In this document: piece by piece, positions 6,161 to 12,796 of the stretch | Layout of the letters: every line of letters starts with the position of its first letter | Position numbering within the stretch: the stretch's first letter is position 1 | Assembly (NCBI GenBank): GCA_030649775.1 | Contig: JAUSFR010000017.1 | Span: forward strand, 1-14,954 | Length of the DNA: 14,954 bases | Source of the DNA: a bacterium | Lineage (GTDB): Bacteria; Patescibacteriota; Minisyncoccia; Phycocordibacterales; UBA10002 | Direction of reading: 5' to 3' | Notes under the pieces: generated by a model | The model's input: only the letters and a program-made list of their open reading frames with translations | Databases searched by the model: none | Told to the model about the DNA's origin: nothing | Translations under genes and position numbers: made by a program

Positions 6161-6967
6161 TTACCTTGGTTGAAAATAAATCTTATTTCCGTACCGAAGG
6201 TCAATATATGAAACGCTCGAGAGGTCGCTCCTCCCGGGCAGGACACCGTCTTCACGTAGAAGCGTCTGTAGGCGAACAAGCGAACGTGCGTAGTCGGTGT
6301 TCCGCAAAAGCAGTCGAGCGCCTCCACTGAGCACTACCTCGAGTTCTTGTTCATTCACCAGCACCGCCTTCTCGGGGTCAAACTCCATTTTTTCAAGTTG
6401 TGTCAGAAAAGAAATAATTCCCGAAAGTGCGCCGGTATCTATCACCTCTCTCGCGAGAGGTGAACTCGTGGCACTCTTCTCAAGGCGATAGTACTGCCCC
6501 TCCTCCTCGCCCAAAGATTCCATAAACGCGAAGCCGGTCTCGTCAATGAGAAAACAACCGAACGCCCCGGAACACCACTTCGCTCGAGGCTCTCGCTCGT
6601 GTACCGCAACGTGCAGAGACGCAAGGTTGCTTAGTGACAAAGACACACCGGAAAGTGTGGGAAACTCTCTCGTAAGCGAATAACTCAAATCCGCCTTGGG
6701 GAAAAGGAGTGAGTGCGCTTTCGGAATGAAGCCAAGATATGAACCTTCCATTCCCCGCTTCACCAGTTCCACGACGCTCGCCTCGGACACACGGGAAGCG
6801 CCACTCACTTCTATCCGTGAAATGATAAACTGGGGACGCGAAAAGCCGTAGAGGACTAGCGCGAGCACAAGAGAACACAAACAGGTAACAACCAGTGTTT
6901 TCCTCACCTTCTTTTTTTGCTCTTTGCGAACGAGCCGAGGAGAACGTAGGACTTTGTGCCGAGCCAT
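6161..6967 (-). CDS. ftsQ: FtsQ/DivIB-like cell division protein
   Basis: FtsQ is a bitopic divisome protein that links FtsB/FtsL to the septal peptidoglycan machinery. The 268-residue product has the expected plan. A basic cytoplasmic tail (RSPRLVRKEQKKKVRK) precedes one membrane helix at about 25-44. A POTRA-like domain opens with FIISRIEVSGASRVSEASVV at about 47-66. A beta-rich region then ends in SYIDLRYGNKIYF, a typical FtsQ C-terminal signature. HEREPRAKW matches the conserved block after POTRA. It lies 107 bases downstream of serS on the same strand, away from the usual mur/ftsA/ftsZ cluster. No Shine-Dalgarno is seen; the ATG follows a T-rich stretch. Sequence similarity in this family is low, so the symbol rests on architecture and end motifs. 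Confidence 0.88.
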   Translation of the reverse strand: MARHKVLRSPRLVRKEQKKKVRKTLVVTCLCSLVLALVLYGFSRPQFIISRIEVSGASRVSEASVVELVKRGMEGSYLGFIPKAHSLLFPKADLSYSLTREFPTLSGVSLSLSNLASLHVAVHEREPRAKWCSGAFGCFLIDETGFAFMESLGEEEGQYYRLEKSATSSPLAREVIDTGALSGIISFLTQLEKMEFDPEKAVLVNEQELEVVLSGGARLLLRNTDYARSLVRLQTLLREDGVLPGRSDLSSVSYIDLRYGNKIYFQPR

Positions 6968-7074
6968 AAAAAATAAACTCTAAAAACTAAAATCTAAATT
7001 CTAAACAAAATAAAAAATATGGGTTGGTCCTCGTTTGAGGCTTTGTACTTTGGACTTTGTTTAGAGTTTAGTTT
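6968..7074. repeat. AT-rich intergenic spacer with repeated AAACTCTAAAAACTAAA-type motifs
   Basis: The left side carries AAACTCTAAAAACTAAAATC (6973-6992) followed by CTAAATTCTAAAC. The right side carries GTTTAGAGTTTAGTTTTTAG, which is related in inverted orientation. A weak hairpin (CCTC-GTTT-GAGG) sits between. The pattern could let the two sides pair in RNA between serS and ftsQ. It looks like a low-complexity repeat, not a gene, and has no clear T-tailed terminator. Confidence 0.55.
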
Positions 7075-8346
7075 TTAGGATTTAGGAATAATCGTTTCCT
7101 TTCCCATATATTTCCGAAGAACTTCGGGAATCGTGATAGACCCATCGGGCTGTTGATTGTTCTCAAGAAGCGGAACAAGGATACGCGGTGTCGCAAGCGC
7201 CGTGTTGTTCAGCGAATGCGCGAAACGAGACTTCCCCGTTTCGTCTTTGTAGCGAATATTGAGGCGTCGTGTTTGAAAATCGTGAAAATACGAAGAGGAG
7301 TGCGTCTCGCGGTACGCCTTTTCCGAGGGAACCCACGTTTCAATGTCATACTTCTTCACCTGCCCCAACCCGAGGTCGGCTCCGCAGTTGATAACAACGT
7401 GATACGGAAGATTAAGCGCCTGCAAAAGCTCCTCGGCATTTGCCGTAAGTTCCTCATGGAACGCAACCGATTGCTCGTGGCTCGCCTCACAGAGAACGAC
7501 CTGCTCAAGCTTGAAAAATTCATGCACGCGAATGATACCTTTGGTATCTTTTCCGTGACTCCCCGCCTCGCGTCTAAAACACGGGGAAAACGCGAGTATC
7601 TTTTTCGGAAGCTCTTCTTTTTTGAGCATAGACTCGGCAAAGTACGACATCGTGGCGACTTCGGCGGTTCCCGCGAGGTAGTCGCCATCCTGCGTTTTAT
7701 ACAGGTCATCTTCTCCCTGCGGTAAATAGCCGGTACCGAGCAGTGTCTGTCGCCTGACGAGTGACGGCACCATCATAAAGGTGAAGCCTTTTTTGGCGAA
7801 ATGTTCAAGCGTAAACTGAAAGAGCGCGAATGAAAGCAGTACCGCGTCGTTCTTAAGAAAATATCCGCGAAAACCAGCCACGTCTCCACCACGCACAAAA
7901 TCGGCAAGGTCACAGCTCTCCATAATCTCAATGTGGTTCTTAGGCGGTGTTCCAAACTCCTTTGGTGTTCCCCACACCTTTACCTCCTTGTTGTCTTGGT
8001 CACTCTCGCCGTCCGGCACGGAAATATCGGGAACGTTCGGCACTTGAAGCATCAGTGCCTGCCATTTCACCATCACCTCTTTGAGCTTTTCTTCTTGCTC
8101 CTCTAGTCCCGCTTTTTCCGCGCGAAGTTCCTCGAGAAGAAGCATTCTCCGTTCGGGAATGACCGCCCGTGACATCTGCCCGCTTTTCTGATTGTGCTCG
8201 GATCGTTTCTGTTCTACGACGAGGAGGAGCGCCCGACGGTCATCGTCAAGTTTCAAAAGTTCCTCCACGTCAAAATTGACGTGCTTTTTCTTTGACGCCA
8301 TCGCGATAAGGTCTTTGTTCTCTCGGATGAATTTGATATCGAGCAT
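7075..8346 (-). CDS. serS: Seryl-tRNA synthetase
   Basis: This class II synthetase charges tRNA-Ser (and selenocysteine tRNA where present). The 423 residues are normal length. Residues about 25-100 are the charged antiparallel coiled coil that grips the long variable arm of tRNA-Ser. The catalytic core shows TAE at 227-229 (serine site). Motif 2 is FRREAGSHGKDTKGIIRVHEF (258 onward), with the arginine that contacts ATP. A later conserved block reads THSSSYFHDFQTRR. Motif 3 is NNTALATPRILVPLLEN with its invariant arginine. The ATG at 8346 opens MLDIKFIREN, the standard SerS start. A promoter (TTCACG/TATACT at 8494-8466) gives a leader of roughly 110 bases containing a three-way-junction fold at 8391-8442. 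No T-box sequence is seen in it. Confidence 0.97.
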   Translation of the reverse strand: MLDIKFIRENKDLIAMASKKKHVNFDVEELLKLDDDRRALLLVVEQKRSEHNQKSGQMSRAVIPERRMLLLEELRAEKAGLEEQEEKLKEVMVKWQALMLQVPNVPDISVPDGESDQDNKEVKVWGTPKEFGTPPKNHIEIMESCDLADFVRGGDVAGFRGYFLKNDAVLLSFALFQFTLEHFAKKGFTFMMVPSLVRRQTLLGTGYLPQGEDDLYKTQDGDYLAGTAEVATMSYFAESMLKKEELPKKILAFSPCFRREAGSHGKDTKGIIRVHEFFKLEQVVLCEASHEQSVAFHEELTANAEELLQALNLPYHVVINCGADLGLGQVKKYDIETWVPSEKAYRETHSSSYFHDFQTRRLNIRYKDETGKSRFAHSLNNTALATPRILVPLLENNQQPDGSITIPEVLRKYMGKETIIPKS

Positions 8347-8390
8347 GATTGATTTTTAAGGAGTGAAGCGACTATAAAAATCATCACCCT

Positions 8391-8442
8391 GTTAAGTAAT
8401 CCGCCTTTGGCGGATTCCCGCCTTCTTAGGCGAATACTTAAC
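8391..8442 (-). promoter_or_regulatory. Three-way-junction fold in the serS leader
   Basis: The outer stem pairs GTTAAGTA (8391-8398) with TACTTAAC (8435-8442), extendable with one mismatch by flanking ACCC/GGGT bases. It encloses ATCCGCC-TTT-GGCGGAT (8399-8415) and CGCC-TTCTTA-GGCG (8419-8432). It lies inside the predicted serS leader, downstream of the promoter and about 45 bases before the start codon. It could be a cis-regulatory RNA, or a mobile palindromic repeat caught in the leader. No T tract follows, so it is not a simple terminator. Confidence 0.5.
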
Positions 8443-8465
8443 TGGGGTAACTTCAGCGTCTCCCT

Positions 8466-8494
8466 AGTATATAGAAAAAAGGCCGTTTCGTGAA
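8466..8494 (-). promoter_or_regulatory. Promoter of serS
   Basis: Minus strand -35 TTCACG (8494-8489), a 17-base spacer and -10 TATACT (8471-8466). Expected start is near 8459. It sits between the terminator of the orphan 8561-8785 gene and serS, making serS an independent unit. Confidence 0.6.
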
Positions 8495-8504
8495 TGTGTA
8501 CAAG

Positions 8505-8531
8505 AAAAAAGGCGGGCCGTGGAGGTCCGCC
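8505..8531 (-). terminator. Rho-independent terminator of the 8561-8785 gene
   Basis: Minus strand GGCGG (8531-8527), an 11-base loop, CCGCC (8515-8511), then six T (8510-8505). It lies 30 bases beyond the stop of the 74-residue gene and ahead of the serS promoter. Confidence 0.7.
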
Positions 8532-8560
8532 GAGTGAAAACCGCGAGGAATAAAAAGGTT

Positions 8561-8785
8561 TCAGCGGAAATCAGGTTCCGTCAAGTCAGCAAGAAACCTT
8601 CCCACTGCATTAGCCTCATCCCGAGACTCCTCGGAAGTCATGTCCCGCTTTGGTGTGTTGTCGGGGGTTTTGTCGTCAGGATGACGAAGGTCGTTCGCCC
8701 CAAACATCATGTCCTCTGGCTCAAAGTAATCCACTAAATGGGAATATACTCGTTCAACAGGAAGTCTAATTTGTAATGTGCTCAT
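8561..8785 (-). CDS. Hypothetical 74-residue acidic protein
   Basis: No family is recognised. The first part (MSTLQIRLPVERVYSHLVDYF) looks folded. The rest is polar and acidic, with D, E, P and N-rich stretches (PDDKTPDNTPKRDMTSEE), probably disordered, ending ADLTEPDFR. The gene is supported by GGAAGGAAAA, a clear Shine-Dalgarno about 6 bases before the ATG, and by a predicted promoter (TTGGAG/TACAGT at 8833-8805) and a terminator at 8531-8505. It diverges from dprA and their promoters overlap. In size, ribosome binding site and single-gene layout it resembles the 652-966 gene, though the proteins are not similar by eye. Confidence 0.65.
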   Translation of the reverse strand: MSTLQIRLPVERVYSHLVDYFEPEDMMFGANDLRHPDDKTPDNTPKRDMTSEESRDEANAVGRFLADLTEPDFR

Positions 8786-8798
8786 AGTTTTCCTTCCA

Positions 8799-8807
8799 TG
8801 CTAAACT
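8799..8807 (+). promoter_or_regulatory. Extended -10 promoter of dprA, leaderless arrangement
   Basis: TGC followed by TAAACT (8802-8807) forms an extended -10; the -35 position (8779-8784, TGCTCA) is weak. Seven bases separate it from the dprA ATG at 8815, so the transcript probably begins at the start codon. It overlaps the -10 of the divergent promoter (8805-8810). Confidence 0.45.
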
Positions 8808-8833
8808 GTACCAGATGAAGGTAGTATCTCCAA
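8805..8833 (-). promoter_or_regulatory. Promoter of the 8561-8785 gene
   Basis: Minus strand -35 TTGGAG (8833-8828, inside the dprA coding start), a 17-base spacer and -10 TACAGT (8810-8805). The start near 8798 leaves a short leader holding the Shine-Dalgarno. Confidence 0.4.
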
Positions 8834-9660
8834 ATGAATTTCCCCGTCGACTGCAAGAAATCACCGACCCGCCGGAGAAACTGTATTTGGAGGGGAAGCT
8901 TCCGCCCGAAAACCACAAGTGGCTCGCGGTGGTTGGTTCGCGGAAGTTTTCAAGCTATGGAAAGGAAGTAACCGAAATGCTTATCGCGGGACTCGCGGAC
9001 TACCCCATCGTGATTGTTTCGGGACTCGCCCTCGGCATAGACGCCATCGCCCACCGTGCAGCACTTCATGCGAGGCTTCCTACCGTTGCCGTTCCCGGTT
9101 CGGGGCTTGACCGCTCGGTGCTCTACCCTTCCACCAACCGAAAACTTGCCGATGACATTCTCAAAAGTGGCGGTGCGCTTTTGTCTGAATTTGAGCCGAC
9201 CTTTCAGGCCACCACGTGGAGTTTCCCCCAGCGCAATCGCATTCTCGCGGGACTTTCGGACGCGGTACTGGTGATTGAAGCGGAGCAAAAGAGCGGAGCA
9301 CTCATCACCTCAAAGTTCGCGACCGAATACAATCGTGATGTCTTCACCGTCCCCGGCTCAATTTTTTCTCCTTCCTCGGCGGGCCCGCATATGCTCATCA
9401 AACTCGGAGCGACGCCAATCACCTCTCCAAACGACCTTCGGGAAGCACTTGGATTCAAGGCAAGCGAGAAAGTAGTGCGCGACTATTCCGACTGCACCGT
9501 GGAAGAGAAAAAAGTCATTCTCCTTTTGCAAACCCCGATATCCCGTGACGACCTTCTGGACTTGATTGACCTCCCTATCGGCAAAGCAAACGCGCTCCTT
9601 TCGCTTATGGAGCTCAAAGGACTTATCAAAGAAACCGGCGGAGAAATTCGTCTAGCTTGA
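8815..9660 (+). CDS. dprA: DNA processing protein DprA
   Basis: DprA binds incoming single-stranded DNA during natural transformation and loads RecA onto it. The 281 residues show the full Rossmann-like signature. VVGSRKFSSYG is at about 39-49 and SGLALGIDAIAH at 69-80. VLYPS is at 102-106, LLSEFEP at 122-128 and FPQRNRILAGLS at 137-148. EAEQKSGALITSKFA is at 155-169, followed by FTVPGS at 177-182. The last 55 residues (from VEEKKVILLLQTPISRDDLL) form a winged-helix-like C-terminal domain. There is no long N-terminal SAM-like domain, so it is a compact DprA. The start codon sits 7 bases after an extended -10, and there is no Shine-Dalgarno. No other competence gene is in view. Confidence 0.97.
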   Translation: MKVVSPNEFPRRLQEITDPPEKLYLEGKLPPENHKWLAVVGSRKFSSYGKEVTEMLIAGLADYPIVIVSGLALGIDAIAHRAALHARLPTVAVPGSGLDRSVLYPSTNRKLADDILKSGGALLSEFEPTFQATTWSFPQRNRILAGLSDAVLVIEAEQKSGALITSKFATEYNRDVFTVPGSIFSPSSAGPHMLIKLGATPITSPNDLREALGFKASEKVVRDYSDCTVEEKKVILLLQTPISRDDLLDLIDLPIGKANALLSLMELKGLIKETGGEIRLA

Positions 9661-9721
9661 AAAAGGTGACCGTGGTGATAGAGTGGGTGTCGGATTCCGT
9701 AAACCCCATTACCTACCTAAT

Positions 9722-9994
9722 ATGACTATAATTACTTCGCGAACCTCTCACATAGGCCAATTGTGCAATGCCTTTGCTCTTATGGAAGGGCTCATGGCAC
9801 TTTTTGTCCTTTCAATGTTCTTTTACGCGGGCTTCGGTACATTTCTTTGCTGGTTGCGAGATGATTGGAATGCTAAAAATCTTACTACCATCATTGGCTG
9901 TGCCGTACTTGGGGTGCTTCTATTGTTTGCATTTTTTGGGCCAATGATCTTCTCGTCCGGAAGAAAGGCGAATGACCGTGAAGAAGATAAATAG
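9722..9994 (+). CDS. Hypothetical small membrane protein with two helices
   Basis: From the ATG at 9722 the product is 90 residues. The first hydrophobic helix is about residues 20-45 (EGLMALFVLSMFFYAGFG) and the second about 56-78 (TIIGCAVLGVLLLFAFFGP). WLRDDWNAKN lies between them, and a charged tail ends in NDREEDK. A hairpin of two helices with a polar turn is predicted; no family is recognised. The frame is also open 39 bases further upstream to a GTG, but the added residues look non-coding. No Shine-Dalgarno is seen. It is 61 bases after dprA on the same strand, and the next strong terminator is at 10130-10165, so it may share a transcript with the unexplained stretch downstream. Confidence 0.6.
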   Translation: MTIITSRTSHIGQLCNAFALMEGLMALFVLSMFFYAGFGTFLCWLRDDWNAKNLTTIIGCAVLGVLLLFAFFGPMIFSSGRKANDREEDK

Positions 9995-10129
9995 CTTTTC
10001 AGAAAGTTTGGTGCGATGTACAACAGAGAGGGCTTAAGTGTTCTCGCTGGGACAGGCAGACTGACCAATGTGTAACAGCAAAGGACAGTAGGGTAACTCC
10101 GTAATGTGCCAAAGTCTTGGTCGCGCCGG
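9995..10129 (+). other. Unexplained stretch ahead of a strong terminator
   Basis: These 135 bases hold no plausible gene. They lie between a small membrane protein gene and a 12-bp terminator stem, so they should be transcribed. They contain partial self-complementarity (TTGGT near 10013 with ACCAA near 10066) and two related segments, CCAATGTGTAACAG and CGTAATGTGCCAAAG. This may be a long 3' untranslated region or a small RNA; no known RNA family was recognised. Confidence 0.3.
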
Positions 10130-10165
10130 CGCCGTAGAGATCTCTATCTCTACGGCGTTTTTTTT
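10130..10165 (+). terminator. Strong Rho-independent terminator
   Basis: CGCCGTAGAGAT (10130-10141), loop CTCT, ATCTCTACGGCG (10146-10157), then eight T. The 12-bp stem is perfect. Its T run overlaps the -35 box of the next promoter. Confidence 0.92.
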
Positions 10166-10191
10166 GACAAAAGAAGGACGACGGGTAAGAT
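10164..10191 (+). promoter_or_regulatory. Consensus promoter of the freestanding RNA unit
   Basis: The -35 is a perfect TTGACA (10164-10169), the spacer is 16 bases, and the -10 is TAAGAT (10186-10191). Predicted start is about 10197-10199. It begins within the T tract of the preceding terminator and drives a segment with no long reading frame that ends at a terminator at 10476-10511. Confidence 0.75.
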
Positions 10192-10192
10192 A

Positions 10193-10511
10193 CGGAGCGG
10201 AACAACATCATAGAGCGGTTCTTTTTCCCGCATACGCAATCGTCTTGCGTAAGATGGGAGTCGGGTTCGACCCCCGAATGATGGGCGAAAGCGAACTGTC
10301 CGGCAAGTGTAGCGTAGGTGGGAGACGGTGACGGATGGTCGCCAGGCCATCCCGAGTCTAAAGTGCAAGATGAAACACCACCCGCTGGGCAGGACTAAAC
10401 GAAGCGATGTATAAACCGACCGCATGTACAATCAAGAAAAGTCGGAGTCGCAGAGAGGTTTGCAATCGCCGTTTCGGACGCCATTCAGGTGAATGGCGTC
10501 CTTATTTTTTT
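10193..10511 (+). ncRNA. Freestanding structured RNA of about 300 nt, family not identified
   Basis: This segment has its own promoter and terminator, no long reading frame, and many nested complementary pairs. The ends pair: CGGAGCGG (10193-10200) with CCGTTTCG (10469-10476), including two G-U. Next comes a cloverleaf-like domain closed by CATCAT/ATGATG (10206-10211, 10278-10283). Its arms are GCGG/CCGC, TACGCAA/TTGCGTA and TCGGG-TTCGACC-CCCGA (10261-10277), the last with an exact tRNA T-loop consensus. A second domain stacks CTGTCC/GGGCAG (10296-10301, 10387-10392) on AGCG-TA-GGTGG/CCACC-CGCT (10311-10321, 10378-10386), with a hairpin at 10332-10354. A further stem is CCGAC/GTCGG (10416-10420, 10441-10445). 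Its size suits RNase P RNA or tmRNA. AAGTGCAAGATGAAACACC at 10361-10379 faintly recalls an RNase P conserved region, but the universal P4 sequences and a tmRNA tag are absent. Confidence 0.72.
10476..10511 (+). terminator. Rho-independent terminator of the RNA unit
   Basis: GGACGCCATTCA (10476-10487) pairs with TGAATGGCGTCC (10490-10501), forming a near-perfect stem with a very tight loop, then TTATTTTTTT. It lies about 60 bases before the topA start codon and separates the RNA from topA. Confidence 0.9.
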
Positions 10512-10569
10512 GTAACGAAAGGTTACTGTTTCTTGCCTGAAACTTTTTTTTGTGCAACCCTTAACTCGT

Positions 10570-12780
10570 ATGTCATACAAACTGCTTATCGTGGAATCGC
10601 CATCAAAAGCGAAAACCATCGGAAAATATTTGGGAGATGACTACGTCGTGAAAGCGTCCGTGGGTCACGTGCGCGACCTTCCCAAGAGCCAAAAAACCGC
10701 CCTGGATATCAAGGGTGGTTTTATTCCGCACTATGAAATAGTCAAAAAGAAAGAGGAGGTTGTAAATGAGATATCCGAGTCCGCGAAGAAAGCAAGTGAA
10801 ATTATTCTCGCGACCGACCCCGACCGTGAGGGAGAAGCCATCTCTTGGCATCTTGCCGAAATCCTCAAGGATAGGCTCGGAAAAAAACTCCCCCCAACCA
10901 AACGCGCGGTGTATCATGAGATTACCAAAGAGGCGATTGAAGAGGCACTGAAACACCCGCGAGAGATTGACCAAAATTTGCGCAGGGCACAGGAGGCGCG
11001 ACGGGTGCTTGACCGTCTCGTGGGCTACGACCTTTCGGGCATCATCTGGAAGAAGGTGCGCTATGGCCTTTCCGCAGGACGCGTGCAATCACCCGCACTT
11101 CGCATCATTGCGGAACGTGAGCGTGAAATACTCGCCTTCAAGCCTGAGACTTTTTGGGTGATTACGGCCGACACCAAAACGAAAACGGAGGCAAAACTTT
11201 TGCTCACCTGCAGTGAGGAGCCACGGGATAAAAACCTCGTTGACTCTATTCTGGAGGCGGGAAACAAGGGAGCTTGGAGCGTTACGGACGTGAGCGAAAC
11301 CAGTGTGAAGCGCTCGCCAAAAGCGCCCTTCATCACCTCCACGCTTCAACAGGTGGCTTCCACGCGCCTCGGTTTTTCTCCCGGACGCACGATGGCGGTC
11401 GCGCAGAAGCTCTACGAAGCGGGACTCATCACCTATATGCGTACCGACTCCACCAATCTTGCCGAATCGGCCAAACTGCAAATCGGCGCGGTGATTACCA
11501 AAAAGTTTGGAAAAGAATTCGTACTGCACCGCGCGTACACCGGTAAGGTGAAAAACGCGCAGGAAGCGCACGAGGCGATACGACCAACGCACGTAGAGAA
11601 TGCCGGCGGGGGTATCAATCCGGAACAAAAGAAGCTCTATGACCTCATTTGGCGACGAACGATTTCCTCGCAGATGCCCGACGCAGAGATGCTTCGCACC
11701 AAGGTGGTTGCGAATATCTCCGCAGGAGGCATTCCCGACTTTTCCGCGAACGGCGTTCGTCTTACCTATCCCGGATGGCTTCAGGCCGACCCCGAGGCAC
11801 GTGGAGAGGACGTGGAACTCCCGAAAGTGGCGAAGGGCGATACGCTTAAACTTCTTGAACTCAAAACCGAAGAAAAACAAACGCAACCGCCACCGAGATA
11901 CAGCGAAGCGGGACTCATCAAGGAGCTTGAGAAACGCGGTATCGGGCGACCGTCTACCTACGCCTCTATTATGAGCACTCTGGAGGAGCGCGAGTATGTC
12001 ACCAAGGAAAGTCGTTCACTCAAGCCGACCGATACAGGAATGGTGGTTTCCGGATTCTTGGAGGAACACTTTCCTTCCTATATCAGCGATACCTTCACTG
12101 CCGATATGGAAGACAAGCTGGACGATATCGCCCTCGGCACCCGCGAGTACGAAAAAACGCTCAAGGATTTCTATACCCCGTTCCATAAGGACGTAAAATC
12201 AAAAGAGAAGTTGGATAAGGCGACCACGCTCGGCATTGCGCCAAAGGAATTCAAGTGTCCGCTCTGCGGAGCCGGAATGGTGTGGAAACTTGGTCGAGGA
12301 GGAAAGTTTTTGTCGTGTGAGCGTTTCCCCGACTGCACCGGAGCGCTGACCGCCGAAGGGCAGGAGATCAAACCCGATGAGCCGATTGGTGTCTATCCGC
12401 AAACAGGAGAGCATGTCTACCTCCTGAACGGGCGGTTTGGATTTTATGTACAGGTGGGCCAGGCACCTAAGGGCGCGAAGAAAAAAGACGCGCCAAAACT
12501 CCACCGAGCGAGTGTCCCGAGAGCGTTTGATGTCTCAAAACTAACTATCGATGACGCGCTGAAGTTCCTCTCGCTTCCCCGCGTACTTGGCGTTCACCCC
12601 GTAAGCGGAAAAGAAATTATGGCGAACATGGGTCGCTTCGGCCCTTATATTGTGCATGATGGCGATTTCCGTTCCATCAAAGCTCCCGACGACGTCTACA
12701 CCATAGAGCTCCCCCGCGCACTTCTGATGCTTGCGCAGGAAAAAAAGACCCGAGGATTCCAAAAGAAAAAAATTGAATAG
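10570..12780 (+). CDS. topA: DNA topoisomerase I (type IA)
   Basis: TopA relaxes negative supercoils by single-strand passage. The 736-residue protein starts MSYKLLIVESPSKAKTIGKY. The Toprim domain carries E9 and the DPDRE acid cluster (83-87). The catalytic tyrosine is Y289 in LITYMRTDST, and AHEAIRPT and GIGRPSTYA are family blocks. One C4 zinc ribbon is visible with cysteines 563, 566, 583 and 589. After it come two C-terminal repeats, around GRFGFYVQVG and GRFGPYIVHDG. E. coli TopA is longer with more zinc ribbons, so this is a compact form. An in-frame GTG at 10552 would add MQPLTR, but the ATG at 10570 matches the family start. There is no Shine-Dalgarno. A terminator follows at 12797-12828. 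Confidence 0.98.
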   Translation: MSYKLLIVESPSKAKTIGKYLGDDYVVKASVGHVRDLPKSQKTALDIKGGFIPHYEIVKKKEEVVNEISESAKKASEIILATDPDREGEAISWHLAEILKDRLGKKLPPTKRAVYHEITKEAIEEALKHPREIDQNLRRAQEARRVLDRLVGYDLSGIIWKKVRYGLSAGRVQSPALRIIAEREREILAFKPETFWVITADTKTKTEAKLLLTCSEEPRDKNLVDSILEAGNKGAWSVTDVSETSVKRSPKAPFITSTLQQVASTRLGFSPGRTMAVAQKLYEAGLITYMRTDSTNLAESAKLQIGAVITKKFGKEFVLHRAYTGKVKNAQEAHEAIRPTHVENAGGGINPEQKKLYDLIWRRTISSQMPDAEMLRTKVVANISAGGIPDFSANGVRLTYPGWLQADPEARGEDVELPKVAKGDTLKLLELKTEEKQTQPPPRYSEAGLIKELEKRGIGRPSTYASIMSTLEEREYVTKESRSLKPTDTGMVVSGFLEEHFPSYISDTFTADMEDKLDDIALGTREYEKTLKDFYTPFHKDVKSKEKLDKATTLGIAPKEFKCPLCGAGMVWKLGRGGKFLSCERFPDCTGALTAEGQEIKPDEPIGVYPQTGEHVYLLNGRFGFYVQVGQAPKGAKKKDAPKLHRASVPRAFDVSKLTIDDALKFLSLPRVLGVHPVSGKEIMANMGRFGPYIVHDGDFRSIKAPDDVYTIELPRALLMLAQEKKTRGFQKKKIE

Positions 12781-12796
12781 TTTGCTGTAGCCTGTA

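Noticed and set aside
10206..10285. A tRNA gene
   Set aside because: The T-arm is perfect, but the D-like loop lacks GG, the middle arm is 7 bp with a 5-base loop, the variable region is long, and the acceptor is only 6 bp with no CCA.
10291..10323. A tmRNA tag reading frame (GCG AAA GCG ... GTA GCG TAG)
   Set aside because: It lies in bases that pair in the proposed helices, ends in only one alanine, and no tmRNA 5' or 3' tRNA-like ends flank it.
10291..10463. Calling the RNA unit RNase P RNA outright
   Set aside because: Size and a faint match near 10361-10379 fit, but neither strand of the universal P4 helix has the expected sequence.
10603..11886. Long minus-strand frames opposite topA
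   Set aside because: They are shadows of topA with no ribosome binding sites and no family resemblance.
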